Positions 15,939 to 23,783 of a stretch of 64,000 nt of DNA are shown in pieces. Numbering within the stretch: the stretch's first letter is position 1; the number at the start of each line of letters is the position of its first letter. Location: positions 1 to 64,000 of the forward strand of contig JBFLKU010000016.1 of NCBI GenBank assembly GCA_040883315.1. The letters are read 5' to 3'. The notes below the pieces were generated by a model that did not search any database, was not told the origin of the DNA, and was given only the letters and a program-made list of their open reading frames with translations. The translations under genes and the position numbers were made by a program. The stretch is from JAFGUF01 sp040883315 (lineage in GTDB: Bacteria; Bacillota; Clostridia; Christensenellales; UMGS416).

Positions 15939-16622
15939 TTAATTAGCTTCCTTGTCTTTAAGTAATATTGTAATTGAATCAGCATCAAAATCAATTATTC
16001 CATCTTTCTTCATCTTTGCCAATTCTCTTGATAAAGAGGTCCGCTGAACTCCTATCTTTTCCGCCAGTTCCTTTTTGGTCATCTTCAACCTGATTTTATT
16101 AGTATTCTGATTTATTCTTTCATGCTCTAAGTATATCAACAGGCTCTCTCTAATAGTCTTATTCATATGTTGTTTTATTTTAAAACTCAGCATTGTTGTA
16201 TGATCAGATACATATTCAAGAAACTTTTTTAAAAATTCATTATTGCAGCTGCACAGTTTAAGTATTATATCTTTTGTGATTTCCAAGACAATGGTTTTCT
16301 GCTTTGTAGTAATAGTCATCGGATAATGCGGATTACTTGAAAACAATAAATTCCCACCTAAAACATCATTTTCATAAAATTCTGCTACAGTTAGAATTCC
16401 GCCTGATTCATCCAGACGTTCAACAACAACTCGACCAGATAGTATTATTTCAAACTTTTCACACTTATCATTCTCTATATGAACGATAGTATTTTTATTG
16501 TATTTACTAACTCTGAATTGTCCTGTTTTAAAACAATCCTTAATAAAATCTTTGTCAACATCCTTAAGCAAGGTAATATTGTTTAATAACTTTTTATACT
16601 CTTCCACAAATAAATACCACAT
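15939..16622 (-). CDS. Crp/Fnr-family regulator, HcpR-like by context
   Basis: This 227-residue regulator has a cNMP-type sensor domain (about 30-130, with a GRVVVERLDESGGILTVAEF strand set) and a C-terminal helix-turn-helix (MTKKELAEKIGVQRTSLSRELAKM). It lacks the clustered N-terminal cysteines of its neighbour. Its recognition helix has R-T-x-x-S-R rather than R-E-x-x-S-R, so its DNA site should differ. A TTGATA-N17-TATAAT promoter drives it, and a GTTACC-TT-GGTAAC palindrome lies in its leader, suggesting self-control. The hcp context makes an HcpR-like NO-sensing role plausible but unproven. Confidence 0.85.
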   Translation of the reverse strand: MWYLFVEEYKKLLNNITLLKDVDKDFIKDCFKTGQFRVSKYNKNTIVHIENDKCEKFEIILSGRVVVERLDESGGILTVAEFYENDVLGGNLLFSSNPHYPMTITTKQKTIVLEITKDIILKLCSCNNEFLKKFLEYVSDHTTMLSFKIKQHMNKTIRESLLIYLEHERINQNTNKIRLKMTKKELAEKIGVQRTSLSRELAKMKKDGIIDFDADSITILLKDKEAN

Positions 16623-16623
16623 A

Positions 16624-16637
16624 GTTACCTTGGTAAC
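16624..16637. promoter_or_regulatory. palindromic operator candidate in leader of Crp gene
   Basis: GTTACCTTGGTAAC has 6-bp arms around TT. It lies between the predicted transcription start (about 16643) and the ATG at 16622 and includes the ribosome binding site. A protein bound here would block expression, so it may be an autoregulatory site of this Crp/Fnr protein. Confidence 0.5.
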
Positions 16638-16649
16638 ACCTTTTTTTAC

Positions 16650-16678
16650 ATTATATCTCTATAATAAGTTCATATCAA
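16650..16678 (-). promoter_or_regulatory. sigma-A promoter of the two Crp/Fnr genes
   Basis: The minus strand carries TTGATA (16678-16673), a 17-bp spacer and a perfect TATAAT (16655-16650). It faces the regulator gene starting at 16622. Confidence 0.75.
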
Positions 16679-16772
16679 GAAAAGGATTTTATCAAAGATA
16701 TTTTATAAAGACGAAATACATAAAATACTCTGCTAATAATATCCCGTTTAATATTATTAAGGAGACACTATA

Positions 16773-17396
16773 ATGAAATGGATTGCAACAATAATTAGAA
16801 TTATATTCTTAGCTCTTTTCCTCATAATAACTCTTCAAGGCAATATGATGCTTTGGCTGGTATTTTTTCTTGTAAGCCTAATTGCAGCTATATTTTTTGG
16901 AAGATTGTACTGCGGCTATGCCTGCCCTATGAACACAGTAATGATCCTAGTTGAATGGGTGTCAAAAAAACTTAAAGTACAAAGCAGCAACTCTCCAAAA
17001 TGGTTAAGTAAAGGTTTATTCCCGTGGATATTTCTTGTAGCCAGTATTGCATTAGTTATTATATCTAAAAAGGTGATTAAACAAAATATTCCTATATTAT
17101 TTATTTGGTTATTTATTTCAGTATTAGTAACTTTAAGATATAAACCTGCAGTTTTTCACAATTTAATCTGTCCATTCGGAGCTCTTCAAAAAACTCTTGG
17201 AAGATTTGCACTTTTTTCAAAACAAGTAAATAAATCATCTTGTATTGGCTGTAAAAAATGCGAAAAAGTTTGTCCGTCAGATGCTATAGAAGTAAAAGAA
17301 GATAATAAAGCTATTATTTCTGCAAATTTTTGTCATCAGTGTACAAACTGTTCTGACGTATGCCCTGTGTCAGCTATCAATTATTCAAAACGTTAA
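16773..17396 (+). CDS. NapH/CcoG-like membrane ferredoxin
   Basis: This 207-residue protein has four predicted membrane segments (about 5-22, 25-45, 75-92 and 100-118). The conserved GRLYCGYACPMN and LICPFGALQK motifs are those of NapH/NosR/CcoG-type membrane proteins. The C-terminal part has two ferredoxin clusters, C-IG-C-KK-C-EKVCP and C-HQ-C-TN-C-SDVCP. It probably passes electrons between a membrane donor and a soluble redox partner. It is transcribed away from the Crp genes, with an AAGGAG site upstream, and is followed by the second hemerythrin/PAS gene, which suggests a link to NO or oxygen metabolism. The partner enzyme is not encoded nearby, except possibly Hcp. Confidence 0.85.
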   Translation: MKWIATIIRIIFLALFLIITLQGNMMLWLVFFLVSLIAAIFFGRLYCGYACPMNTVMILVEWVSKKLKVQSSNSPKWLSKGLFPWIFLVASIALVIISKKVIKQNIPILFIWLFISVLVTLRYKPAVFHNLICPFGALQKTLGRFALFSKQVNKSSCIGCKKCEKVCPSDAIEVKEDNKAIISANFCHQCTNCSDVCPVSAINYSKR

Positions 17397-17472
17397 TTAT
17401 TAAACTAGCGTGAATAGACATTATCAACTATGATATAATAAACTAAAGTTATAATTAAGGTTGGTAAGATGC

Positions 17473-18642
17473 ATGAATAAAAAGCTACAGAATTTATATG
17501 ATTACTGCACAGGTATTTACAATAAAGAAAACGGCACCGAATTATATAATAAATACTTTGACGATATTAAATCCATAACTCCGCAGGAATTAATGTTTAT
17601 TCAGAATGAACAGCTGAAAAACGGTCTTACACCGAATGAAATCCTTACCATAGTAGATAAACTAATCAATGTATTTTATGAGTCATTGTCCAAATACAAA
17701 TTAGCCGAACCTGTTAATTATTTGTTTATTCACTATCTAAATGAAGAAAATAAAGCTCTTGCAAACATTCTTAATAATTTCAAATCGATTATCAAAACAG
17801 AAAAATTATCTGATAATAAGAAGCTGCTTGATTTTATCTTACAAATGAAGGACTATAATGACCATCTTCTAAAATTAGAAAATATACTATTCCCCTATCT
17901 TGAAAAAAGAGATGAACGCTTTGATGGCCTGCAAATTCTTTGGGCATTGCACGATCAAACAAGAAATTTAATCAAAAGTATTGAACATGATATTAATACT
18001 TCCAATGATAATAAAACAATAAAACAAAAAATTGCTCAATTATATTTCAAATTATTTGGCTTGGTTCAAAAACAGGAATTAATACTGTTCCCATCTGCTG
18101 TAAAATTCCTCTCTGACTATGAATTCAGTGAAATGCATAATCAAAGTTTTGATTATGGTTTTCCTTATATTGAGCCACCTCACAAAGAAATTATAGATAA
18201 TAAACAATCTGACAATACTATTAATTCTATTTCAAATATATTCATTACCGATACAGGACTACTTAATTTTGAACAACTATCACTCATGCTAAACGCATTG
18301 CCTCTTGATATTACTTATGTTAACGAAAAAGACGAAGTAGCATATTTCTCTAATCCCGAAAATAGGATTTTTCCAAGATCCAAAGCTGCAATCGGTAGAA
18401 ACGTTCGCAACTGCCATCCGCCTAAAAGCGTTCATATCGTCGAAAAAATATTAGCTTCTTTTAAGAATAATGAAAAAGATATAGCTACCTTCTGGATAAA
18501 CGTTAAAGGATTTACAGTGTTAATTAAGTATATCTGTCTTAGGAATTCTAAAGGCGAATACAAAGGCACTTTAGAAGTAGTACAAGAAATTAATGATATT
18601 AAATCAATTGAAGGCGAAAAGCGATTACTTGATTGGGATTGA
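17473..18642 (+). CDS. hemerythrin-like and PAS protein (DUF438 paralogue)
   Basis: This protein of about 389 residues has the same layout as the one at 12899-14155. A degenerate DUF438-like N-terminus (about 5-75, with ITPQELMFIQNEQLKNG) is followed by a helical hemerythrin-like region (about 80-230, with LLDFILQMKDYNDHLLKLENILFPYLEKRDER split over helices). A PAS domain at about 260-380 contains NCHPPKSVHIVEKI. The ATG at 17473 is preferred over the TTG at 17461, which lies too close to the AAGG sequence. It follows the NapH-like gene and may be co-transcribed with it. It is a likely sensor of redox or diatomic gas; no output domain is visible. Confidence 0.8.
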   Translation: MNKKLQNLYDYCTGIYNKENGTELYNKYFDDIKSITPQELMFIQNEQLKNGLTPNEILTIVDKLINVFYESLSKYKLAEPVNYLFIHYLNEENKALANILNNFKSIIKTEKLSDNKKLLDFILQMKDYNDHLLKLENILFPYLEKRDERFDGLQILWALHDQTRNLIKSIEHDINTSNDNKTIKQKIAQLYFKLFGLVQKQELILFPSAVKFLSDYEFSEMHNQSFDYGFPYIEPPHKEIIDNKQSDNTINSISNIFITDTGLLNFEQLSLMLNALPLDITYVNEKDEVAYFSNPENRIFPRSKAAIGRNVRNCHPPKSVHIVEKILASFKNNEKDIATFWINVKGFTVLIKYICLRNSKGEYKGTLEVVQEINDIKSIEGEKRLLDWD

Positions 18643-18651
18643 TTTGCCTAT

Positions 18652-19092
18652 TTAATTACAGCAATTACTATTCCCGCAACAGCAACCATTTGAGTCTGGT
18701 TTCTTATTCGAATCATCAAAACCTAAAACTTTATATGCAGCTTGGCGTATAGCTTTTGCAGGAATTTCTTCATATTCAGAACCTTCAAATTCCACTGTTC
18801 TGCAATAAGTTTCTTTCCCTATAATATTTGAGCATGATTCACAATAATTATCTGAAATTTTAATATCCAATATCTCTTCAATAGGAATATCATTAAATAG
18901 TATTGTATTTGACTGCTTAACTTGGGATTCATCTATAATCGTGTCCTTCATTTCTATAGATATACCCTTCGGTTCAAAAGATCGTTTTAATCTTTTTACT
19001 TCATTTGCTAAATTCTCGCCGGTATCATAGCAGCGGTCACATGTATCTCCATCTACTGATATGTGTTTCCATTCAATTTTCAAAACTTTCAT
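18652..19092 (-). CDS. DUF2703 cysteine-rich protein
   Basis: This 146-residue protein fits DUF2703: an LKIEWKHISVDGDTCDRCYDTG start with a C-x2-C pair, a SNTILFNDIPIEEIL centre, then YCESCSNI and a second cysteine pair. The tail is extremely cysteine-rich (GCCCGNSNCCN), which points to metal or metalloid binding. Family members occur near arsenic, mercury and redox genes, and the fold is thought to be thioredoxin-like. Its role here is not known. It converges on the hemerythrin/PAS gene with only 9 bp between stops. Confidence 0.8.
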   Translation of the reverse strand: MKVLKIEWKHISVDGDTCDRCYDTGENLANEVKRLKRSFEPKGISIEMKDTIIDESQVKQSNTILFNDIPIEEILDIKISDNYCESCSNIIGKETYCRTVEFEGSEYEEIPAKAIRQAAYKVLGFDDSNKKPDSNGCCCGNSNCCN

Positions 19093-19129
19093 TATTTACT
19101 CCTCTATTAAGTTCAGTATTTGTTAATAT

Positions 19130-19657
19130 TCAACATTTCCAGTCTATTTTTGCTGGGTTTGGGTCATTTAATATAGCAACTTTGCGTAACGCATCCTCCA
19201 TCCGGCTGCATTCCTCGGCTGCACATTTTTCTATTACTTCCCATGGCAAATCTGTACCAAGCTGATTATAAACAACCGCAAGTGCGCCATAAAAAGCAAG
19301 TCCTATACAGTGCCTGGCAGAATGTATTGTAGATGCACATTGGCCAATCGCTCTAGCTGATGCCTGTGCTGCAGGATTTCCCTCCGCTTCTCTTGCCGCT
19401 GCATGGCACTCTAGTATTTTTGCTTTTGCTTGTGGTAATTTTATATCACCTGTCAGCCATTCACGTGCAGCATCCAGAGCATCATGGGGACGTTTATCTT
19501 TAGGGTAGTATTTACTCCATACAGGTAATAGGACTTTTGTTGAGTAATCTATTGCCCAGTTCGCTAGTGTTTCTTTACTTTGTGTTTCTATTAATCTCAT
19601 AAGCGATTGAATATATGGTGCCTGCCAATCGCTTAACATTTTTCGTAATTTTGTCAT
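19130..19657 (-). CDS. Imm-5-like putative immunity protein
   Basis: This protein of about 175 residues resembles the Imm-5-like family: helical repeats with VLLPVWSKYYPKDKRPHDALDAAREWL, CHAAAREAEGNPAAQASARAIGQCASTIHSARH and a Trp/Cys-rich end (DWKC). The ATG at 19657 is chosen because an AAAGGA site lies seven bases upstream; the upstream ATG overlaps the previous gene by 23 bp. No toxin gene is present nearby. The name comes from family membership and does not prove immunity function. Confidence 0.7.
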   Translation of the reverse strand: MTKLRKMLSDWQAPYIQSLMRLIETQSKETLANWAIDYSTKVLLPVWSKYYPKDKRPHDALDAAREWLTGDIKLPQAKAKILECHAAAREAEGNPAAQASARAIGQCASTIHSARHCIGLAFYGALAVVYNQLGTDLPWEVIEKCAAEECSRMEDALRKVAILNDPNPAKIDWKC

Positions 19658-19670
19658 GAATAATCCTTTA

Positions 19671-20081
19671 TCAGTGATGATTTCCTGTGGCATAACACCA
19701 TTTTGCTATCTCTGCAATCAATTCATATGGTATTGGTTCAGAGTATTGGAATTGAATTGCTCCTTTGCTGGTCTTATAATTCTTCAATTTATCAGCAAAA
19801 TGCTCAATTGCTAAAGGCCCGGGATATATTCCTAAATGATTCTTAAATGAAGCAAAGTGAATGATATTATGATTTTTCCAATAAGTCGGCATTCTCCATG
19901 ATATCTTTTCTATTGCATCTGGAAGTACATCCCTTAGTGTATTTCTGACTTTATTTAATATCTGCTGAACATCCTCGGACTCTAACGCAATATAATCATC
20001 TATAGTTTTAGGGGGCTCACCGCAGAAATGGTCTTGGTTTGTATTTTTAAATTCTCGTCCGCAATTAGGGCATTTCCACAT
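19671..20081 (-). CDS. DUF1801 (YdhG/frataxin-like fold) protein with zinc-ribbon N-terminus
   Basis: This 136-residue protein starts with a zinc-ribbon-like segment (CPNCGREFKNTNQDHFC, residues 4-20). A DUF1801 domain follows, with VLPDAIEKISWRMPTYW, HFASFKNHLGIYPGP and SKGAIQFQYSEPIP, the usual markers. DUF1801 is a small alpha/beta domain sometimes called iron chaperone-like, but the function is unproven. It lies between a DUF1905 gene (6 bp away) and the Imm-5-like gene in what looks like one operon. Confidence 0.8.
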   Translation of the reverse strand: MWKCPNCGREFKNTNQDHFCGEPPKTIDDYIALESEDVQQILNKVRNTLRDVLPDAIEKISWRMPTYWKNHNIIHFASFKNHLGIYPGPLAIEHFADKLKNYKTSKGAIQFQYSEPIPYELIAEIAKWCYATGNHH

Positions 20082-20087
20082 TACGCA

Positions 20088-20360
20088 TTACCTTTCTCTT
20101 TCCTTAATTGTCACCTTAATTATGTCTCCGGGTTGTTTCCCGATTTTCTCACGGAGTTCTTTTCTTATACCTATAATATGGCACGTAGTTTTCATCCTTA
20201 CAAGGCTTCCCTCATATTCTTCATCATCGAACGTAGCAATAACGGGCACTCTGCCTTTGCCAAATTCAGCTTTTACGTCAAAAGGTATCTCGATATACGC
20301 ACCATTAATGTCAGGTACTTTTATAATTTCAGCCTCGAATTCATATTTTTTGAGATTCAT
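20088..20360 (-). CDS. DUF1905 protein
   Basis: This 90-residue beta-rich protein matches DUF1905: YIEIPFDVKAEFGKGRVPVIATFDDEEYEGSL (strand landmarks) and CHIIGIRKELREKIGKQPGDIIKVTI. DUF1905 often occurs with YdeI/DUF1801-type partners, as here. Its biochemical role is unknown. It is the first gene of the DUF1905-DUF1801-Imm-5-like run and has a GGAGAAAC-type site before the ATG. Confidence 0.85.
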   Translation of the reverse strand: MNLKKYEFEAEIIKVPDINGAYIEIPFDVKAEFGKGRVPVIATFDDEEYEGSLVRMKTTCHIIGIRKELREKIGKQPGDIIKVTIKERER

Positions 20361-20653
20361 ATGTTTCTCCTTTTAATACGGATTAGCAGAATTCTTTTAT
20401 CTTATTGTATCAATTTTTAATAACTTATTAAAGATTAATTTTTTTATTACAGTTCACAGCTCTATTCATAATATAATAATTTATATAACAGTATTATCAT
20501 TCATCAAATAAAAATAATAAATCTGTGCTAAGTCTCTATTATGTGCTATTATTTATGAAGTGTAAAAATACATAGAACGAATAGTAATAGTGTATTTAAA
20601 TCTGATTTGCTGAAATGTAAGAAAAAATCATACATACTCATTAGGAGAGGTAC

Positions 20654-21187
20654 ATGAAAAATACAACCAATCAAGCAGAAAACAACTTATGCAACAATTT
20701 GATTTTAGGTATGGGTATTGCTTACTTACTGTTTCTAGTTTGGGCAATACTTTGGAAATGCGGAATGCCATTTATCGGAAGCGAAGCACAGCGAACAATC
20801 AATCTTCATCCGTTTAATAATAACACATCATGGGAGATGCAATTTAATATAGCAGTCTTTATGCCTCTTGGTTTCTATCTCGCTGCTTATAAGAAAGGCT
20901 GGATGTTCATGAAGCTTGCTGTTATCATTATTATTAGCTTTATACTTGAATCTGTACAATTTGTTTTAGCAATTGGCCGCAGTGATATAACTGATTTAGT
21001 ATTAAATACATTTGGCGGTATTTGTGGAGTCTTGGTTTTCTATTTTATCTCACTACTTTTCAAAAAAAGAGAGCGAATGGTTACTATCGTTCTTTGCATT
21101 ATCCTTACTTTATTCGAATTATACATGACTGTATCCTTTATTGTTTTTGGTTATCTAAACCTTGGATTTATGATAATTAGATTGTAG
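20654..21187 (+). CDS. VanZ-like membrane protein
   Basis: This 177-residue protein has four to five membrane segments and VanZ family markers: NLHPFNNNTSWEMQFNIAVFMPLGFYL, FILESVQFVLAIGRSDITDLVLNTFGGICGVLV. VanZ proteins raise teicoplanin tolerance in some enterococci, but most members are of unknown function. An AGGAGAGG site precedes the ATG. The 293 bp upstream of it (20361-20653) contain no gene or clear signal. Confidence 0.85.
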   Translation: MKNTTNQAENNLCNNLILGMGIAYLLFLVWAILWKCGMPFIGSEAQRTINLHPFNNNTSWEMQFNIAVFMPLGFYLAAYKKGWMFMKLAVIIIISFILESVQFVLAIGRSDITDLVLNTFGGICGVLVFYFISLLFKKRERMVTIVLCIILTLFELYMTVSFIVFGYLNLGFMIIRL

Positions 21188-21317
21188 CATGCTACACTAA
21201 TCATATTTTGTAAAGATTAATAAATTGAGTACTTTGTCATTAGTTAAATTATCCAGTAGATGCTGATTCGATATTCCATTATGATTCTATTGAAAATGCA
21301 AAACTCATAAAAAAGCA

Positions 21318-21345
21318 TTGACAAACAAATATATTTATATATAAT
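21318..21345 (+). promoter_or_regulatory. sigma-A promoter of the riboswitch transcript
   Basis: TTGACA (21318-21323), a 16-bp spacer and TATAAT (21340-21345) precede the riboswitch. A transcription start near 21352 would begin the RNA at the first aptamer helix. Confidence 0.75.
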
Positions 21346-21350
21346 ACTAA

Positions 21351-21447
21351 TTGTTTGAGGGAGTAACTAACCTTTCTAAGGGATTAAAGTCGTCATCTCA
21401 GAAACTTGTTTCTCGGCTTTAATGACAATGTCTTGTGAGACTCAACA
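21351..21447 (+). ncRNA. yybP-ykoY manganese riboswitch aptamer
   Basis: The segment shares the conserved core of yybP-ykoY RNAs: GAGGGAGTAAC near the 5' end, AAAGTCGTCA in the centre (identical to the Lactococcus element as remembered), CGGCTTTAATGACA opposite it, and a closing GTGAGACTC. The first helix pairs 21351-21359 (TTGTTTGAG) with 21441-21447 (CTCAACA). This class binds Mn(II). The closing strand also forms the terminator that follows, so metal binding should prevent termination and switch the antiporter gene on. Confidence 0.85.
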
Positions 21448-21480
21448 CAGTAATTTTTCTGTGTTGGGTCTTTTTATTTT
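21439..21480 (+). terminator. riboswitch expression-platform terminator
   Basis: GACTCAACACAG and CTGTGTTGGGTC form a 12-bp stem with one wobble pair around an 8-nt loop, followed by TTTTTATTTT. Its 5' strand overlaps the last helix of the aptamer, so the two structures exclude each other. Confidence 0.85.
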
Positions 21481-21506
21481 ATGAATATTAGAATGGAGAT
21501 TTAATA

Positions 21507-22565
21507 ATGGATGCATTAATATATAATTTTCTAAGTGCCTTTCCTACTGTAGCCATTGCACTTGTAATAGCAGCTATGCTTTATGTTTTAAGTAAAGGTG
21601 CAGATATATTAGTAGATAAAGCTGTCAGCCTATCAATTCACTGGGGAGTTCCTAAAATGATTATAGGAGCTACTATTGTATCACTAGGTACTACTCTGCC
21701 AGAAGCAACAGTTTCTGTATTTGCTGCTTTAAAAGGCAATCCAGATTTAGCGCTTGGTAATGCCATTGGCTCAATTATCGCTGATACGGGTTTGATTATC
21801 GGTCTTGCAGCGTTAATAGGTTACTTGCCAGTAGACAGAATAATTGTAAAGCGGCAAGGAAGAATACAGATTGCAGCAGGCGTTTTACTTGTTATTGTAT
21901 GTATACCATTCCTTTCAAACAGCCACGGAAATATAAGCCAATGGATTGGACTGCTCTTCATTGCCCTACTTATTGTTTATATATATTTCTCTATCAGGTG
22001 GACACGAAATACTGTCACTAGTAATCCTCCTGATACTACTGTTACAAATTCCAATCAGTCTAACAGCAACATTCCTTCAGATGTTTTAGTCGAAGAAAAG
22101 AGACCTATCATACTGCAAATAATACAATTATTCGGAGGTGTGTTTCTTGTTATTGCTTCATCTAAAATACTAATCCCTTCTGTTGAAATAACCGCAATTC
22201 GCATCGGGATACCACAAAGTATTATTGCTGCTACATTAGTTGCGCTCGGTACTAGCCTGCCTGAACTAGTTACTGCAATTACCGCCGTAAGAAAAGGTCA
22301 TGGTGAATTAGCTGTCGGAAATATTGTAGGTGCGGATATCCTAAACGTTCTATTTGTTGTCGGTAGTGCTGCTGCAGTAACGCACGGCGGCCTGGATGTT
22401 CCTGTTGATTTCTATAAGCTTCAGATACCAACTATGCTTATAATTCTATTTGTTTTCAGACTATTTACCAGAGGTAAGAATGAAAGGATTACAAAGCTTG
22501 AAGGGTCTGTACTGTTTTTAATATATATTGTTTATATCGTTTTAAATTATACATGGCTCAGATAG
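21507..22565 (+). CDS. CaCA-family cation antiporter under a manganese riboswitch
   Basis: This 352-residue membrane protein has the two alpha-repeats of the Na+/Ca2+ exchanger superfamily: G61-T-T-L-P-E66 with GNAIGSIIAD93 in the first half, and G248-T-S-L-P-E253 with GNIVGADILN280 in the second. A hydrophilic loop of about 30 residues (170-200) joins the halves. The usual GSN-x2-N positions differ: an Asp is present where many relatives have Asn in the first repeat, and Asn in the second. The yybP-ykoY riboswitch upstream implies manganese control, so it probably exports Mn(II), perhaps with Ca(II). This function is inferred. Confidence 0.88.
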   Translation: MDALIYNFLSAFPTVAIALVIAAMLYVLSKGADILVDKAVSLSIHWGVPKMIIGATIVSLGTTLPEATVSVFAALKGNPDLALGNAIGSIIADTGLIIGLAALIGYLPVDRIIVKRQGRIQIAAGVLLVIVCIPFLSNSHGNISQWIGLLFIALLIVYIYFSIRWTRNTVTSNPPDTTVTNSNQSNSNIPSDVLVEEKRPIILQIIQLFGGVFLVIASSKILIPSVEITAIRIGIPQSIIAATLVALGTSLPELVTAITAVRKGHGELAVGNIVGADILNVLFVVGSAAAVTHGGLDVPVDFYKLQIPTMLIILFVFRLFTRGKNERITKLEGSVLFLIYIVYIVLNYTWLR

Positions 22566-22630
22566 TAATGGTCATGAGAATACAATTAAGAATATCATTA
22601 TGATCTTCAAAAACATGATAACTATAGTTC

Positions 22631-22660
22631 AACCCATCTTATTATTTGATGGGTTGTTTG
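22631..22660 (+). terminator. terminator after the antiporter gene
   Basis: AACCCATC, a 9-nt loop and GATGGGTT form an 8-bp stem with a T-rich stretch (GTTTGCTT) after it on the plus strand. It lies between two converging genes. Confidence 0.6.
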
Positions 22661-22663
22661 CTT

Positions 22664-23710
22664 CTAATGTTCATGTCTGTGATGCTCATCCGGATAATGA
22701 CTGTGTGAATGTTCCACTTCTTCGTGTGTATGCTCATGTGAATGATATCCTTCTATAATTCCATCATGTGTGTGATTATGGTGTTCGTCATCATGCCTGT
22801 GTTTGTGATTATGAGTTATTGTTTTATGAACATGTTTATGGCTGTGCAACTCAGTAATCATGAAGTATGTAGCAAAAATCATTATTGACAATGCAACAAG
22901 AAAATTAGCGGTAATTTTTTCTTTCAGAATCAGCCATGATAGCAATACTCCTATAAATGGTGCTATTGAGTAATATATGCTGGTTCTTGCTGCACCCAAG
23001 CTTCGCTGAGCAAATATGTAAAACAAAATACTTAGTCCATATGCTACAAATCCTAATATCAGTGCACATAGAATATAGAATATATCTGTGGTGAATTCAC
23101 CCCACACTGCACATACAATAAGTGCACCAATACCTGAACCGAATCCTTTTATTATTACTATCTGTACAGGGTCTTTTAAAGATAATTGCCTTGTGCAGTT
23201 ATTCTCAAATCCCCAGCTTAAACATGCAAGTAAAATAAAAATTGAACCAAATGAAAGCGAGAAACTATCATTTGCACCAAATGTTAAAATCGCACTGGCT
23301 ATAATGATCAGAGCCATTGCTATCCACTGTCTTTTGCCTATAGACTCCTTAAAAACAACTAGGGCAATCATAGATGTTGCTACAATTTCGAAATTATTTA
23401 ATAATGATGCTGTTCCTGCGGTAGTTCTTTGAAGGCCTAATAGCAGCAATATGGGAGCTATTATATCAAGAAGAACCATAGCGATTATATATGGTATCTC
23501 TTTTTTCGAAAGATTTGCTTCTGATTTTTGCTTAGTAATAATTTTATTAATTGAAAAGTATACCCACATACCCAAGCCAGCTCCGATATATAAAAGAGCT
23601 GCCATAAAAAGAGGATTGATATAGTCAAGTAACAATTTTGATGCAGGAGCACTTATACCATATAGTGCAGCTGCTAATATTGCTATAAATATTTTACTTT
23701 TGCTTTTCAT
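22664..23710 (-). CDS. EamA/DMT-family transporter with His-rich tail
   Basis: This 348-residue protein has about ten membrane helices in two EamA repeats (residues about 5-140 and 150-290), with the usual PLFMAALLYIGAG and RSLGAARTSIYYSIAPFIGVLL motifs. The last about 60 residues (289-348) are hydrophilic and contain about 23 histidines in HxH, HH and HSH clusters, typical of a zinc, nickel or cobalt binding tail. Its substrate is not known; the tail and the adjacent manganese-riboswitch antiporter suggest metal handling. It converges with the antiporter gene and lies just downstream of parB. Confidence 0.85.
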   Translation of the reverse strand: MKSKSKIFIAILAAALYGISAPASKLLLDYINPLFMAALLYIGAGLGMWVYFSINKIITKQKSEANLSKKEIPYIIAMVLLDIIAPILLLLGLQRTTAGTASLLNNFEIVATSMIALVVFKESIGKRQWIAMALIIIASAILTFGANDSFSLSFGSIFILLACLSWGFENNCTRQLSLKDPVQIVIIKGFGSGIGALIVCAVWGEFTTDIFYILCALILGFVAYGLSILFYIFAQRSLGAARTSIYYSIAPFIGVLLSWLILKEKITANFLVALSIMIFATYFMITELHSHKHVHKTITHNHKHRHDDEHHNHTHDGIIEGYHSHEHTHEEVEHSHSHYPDEHHRHEH

Positions 23711-23783
23711 TCTTTCCTCACAAAATGTATTTTTTTTATTTTACCATATTATATTTATTTCATAAATCTATATTTCTTATTAC

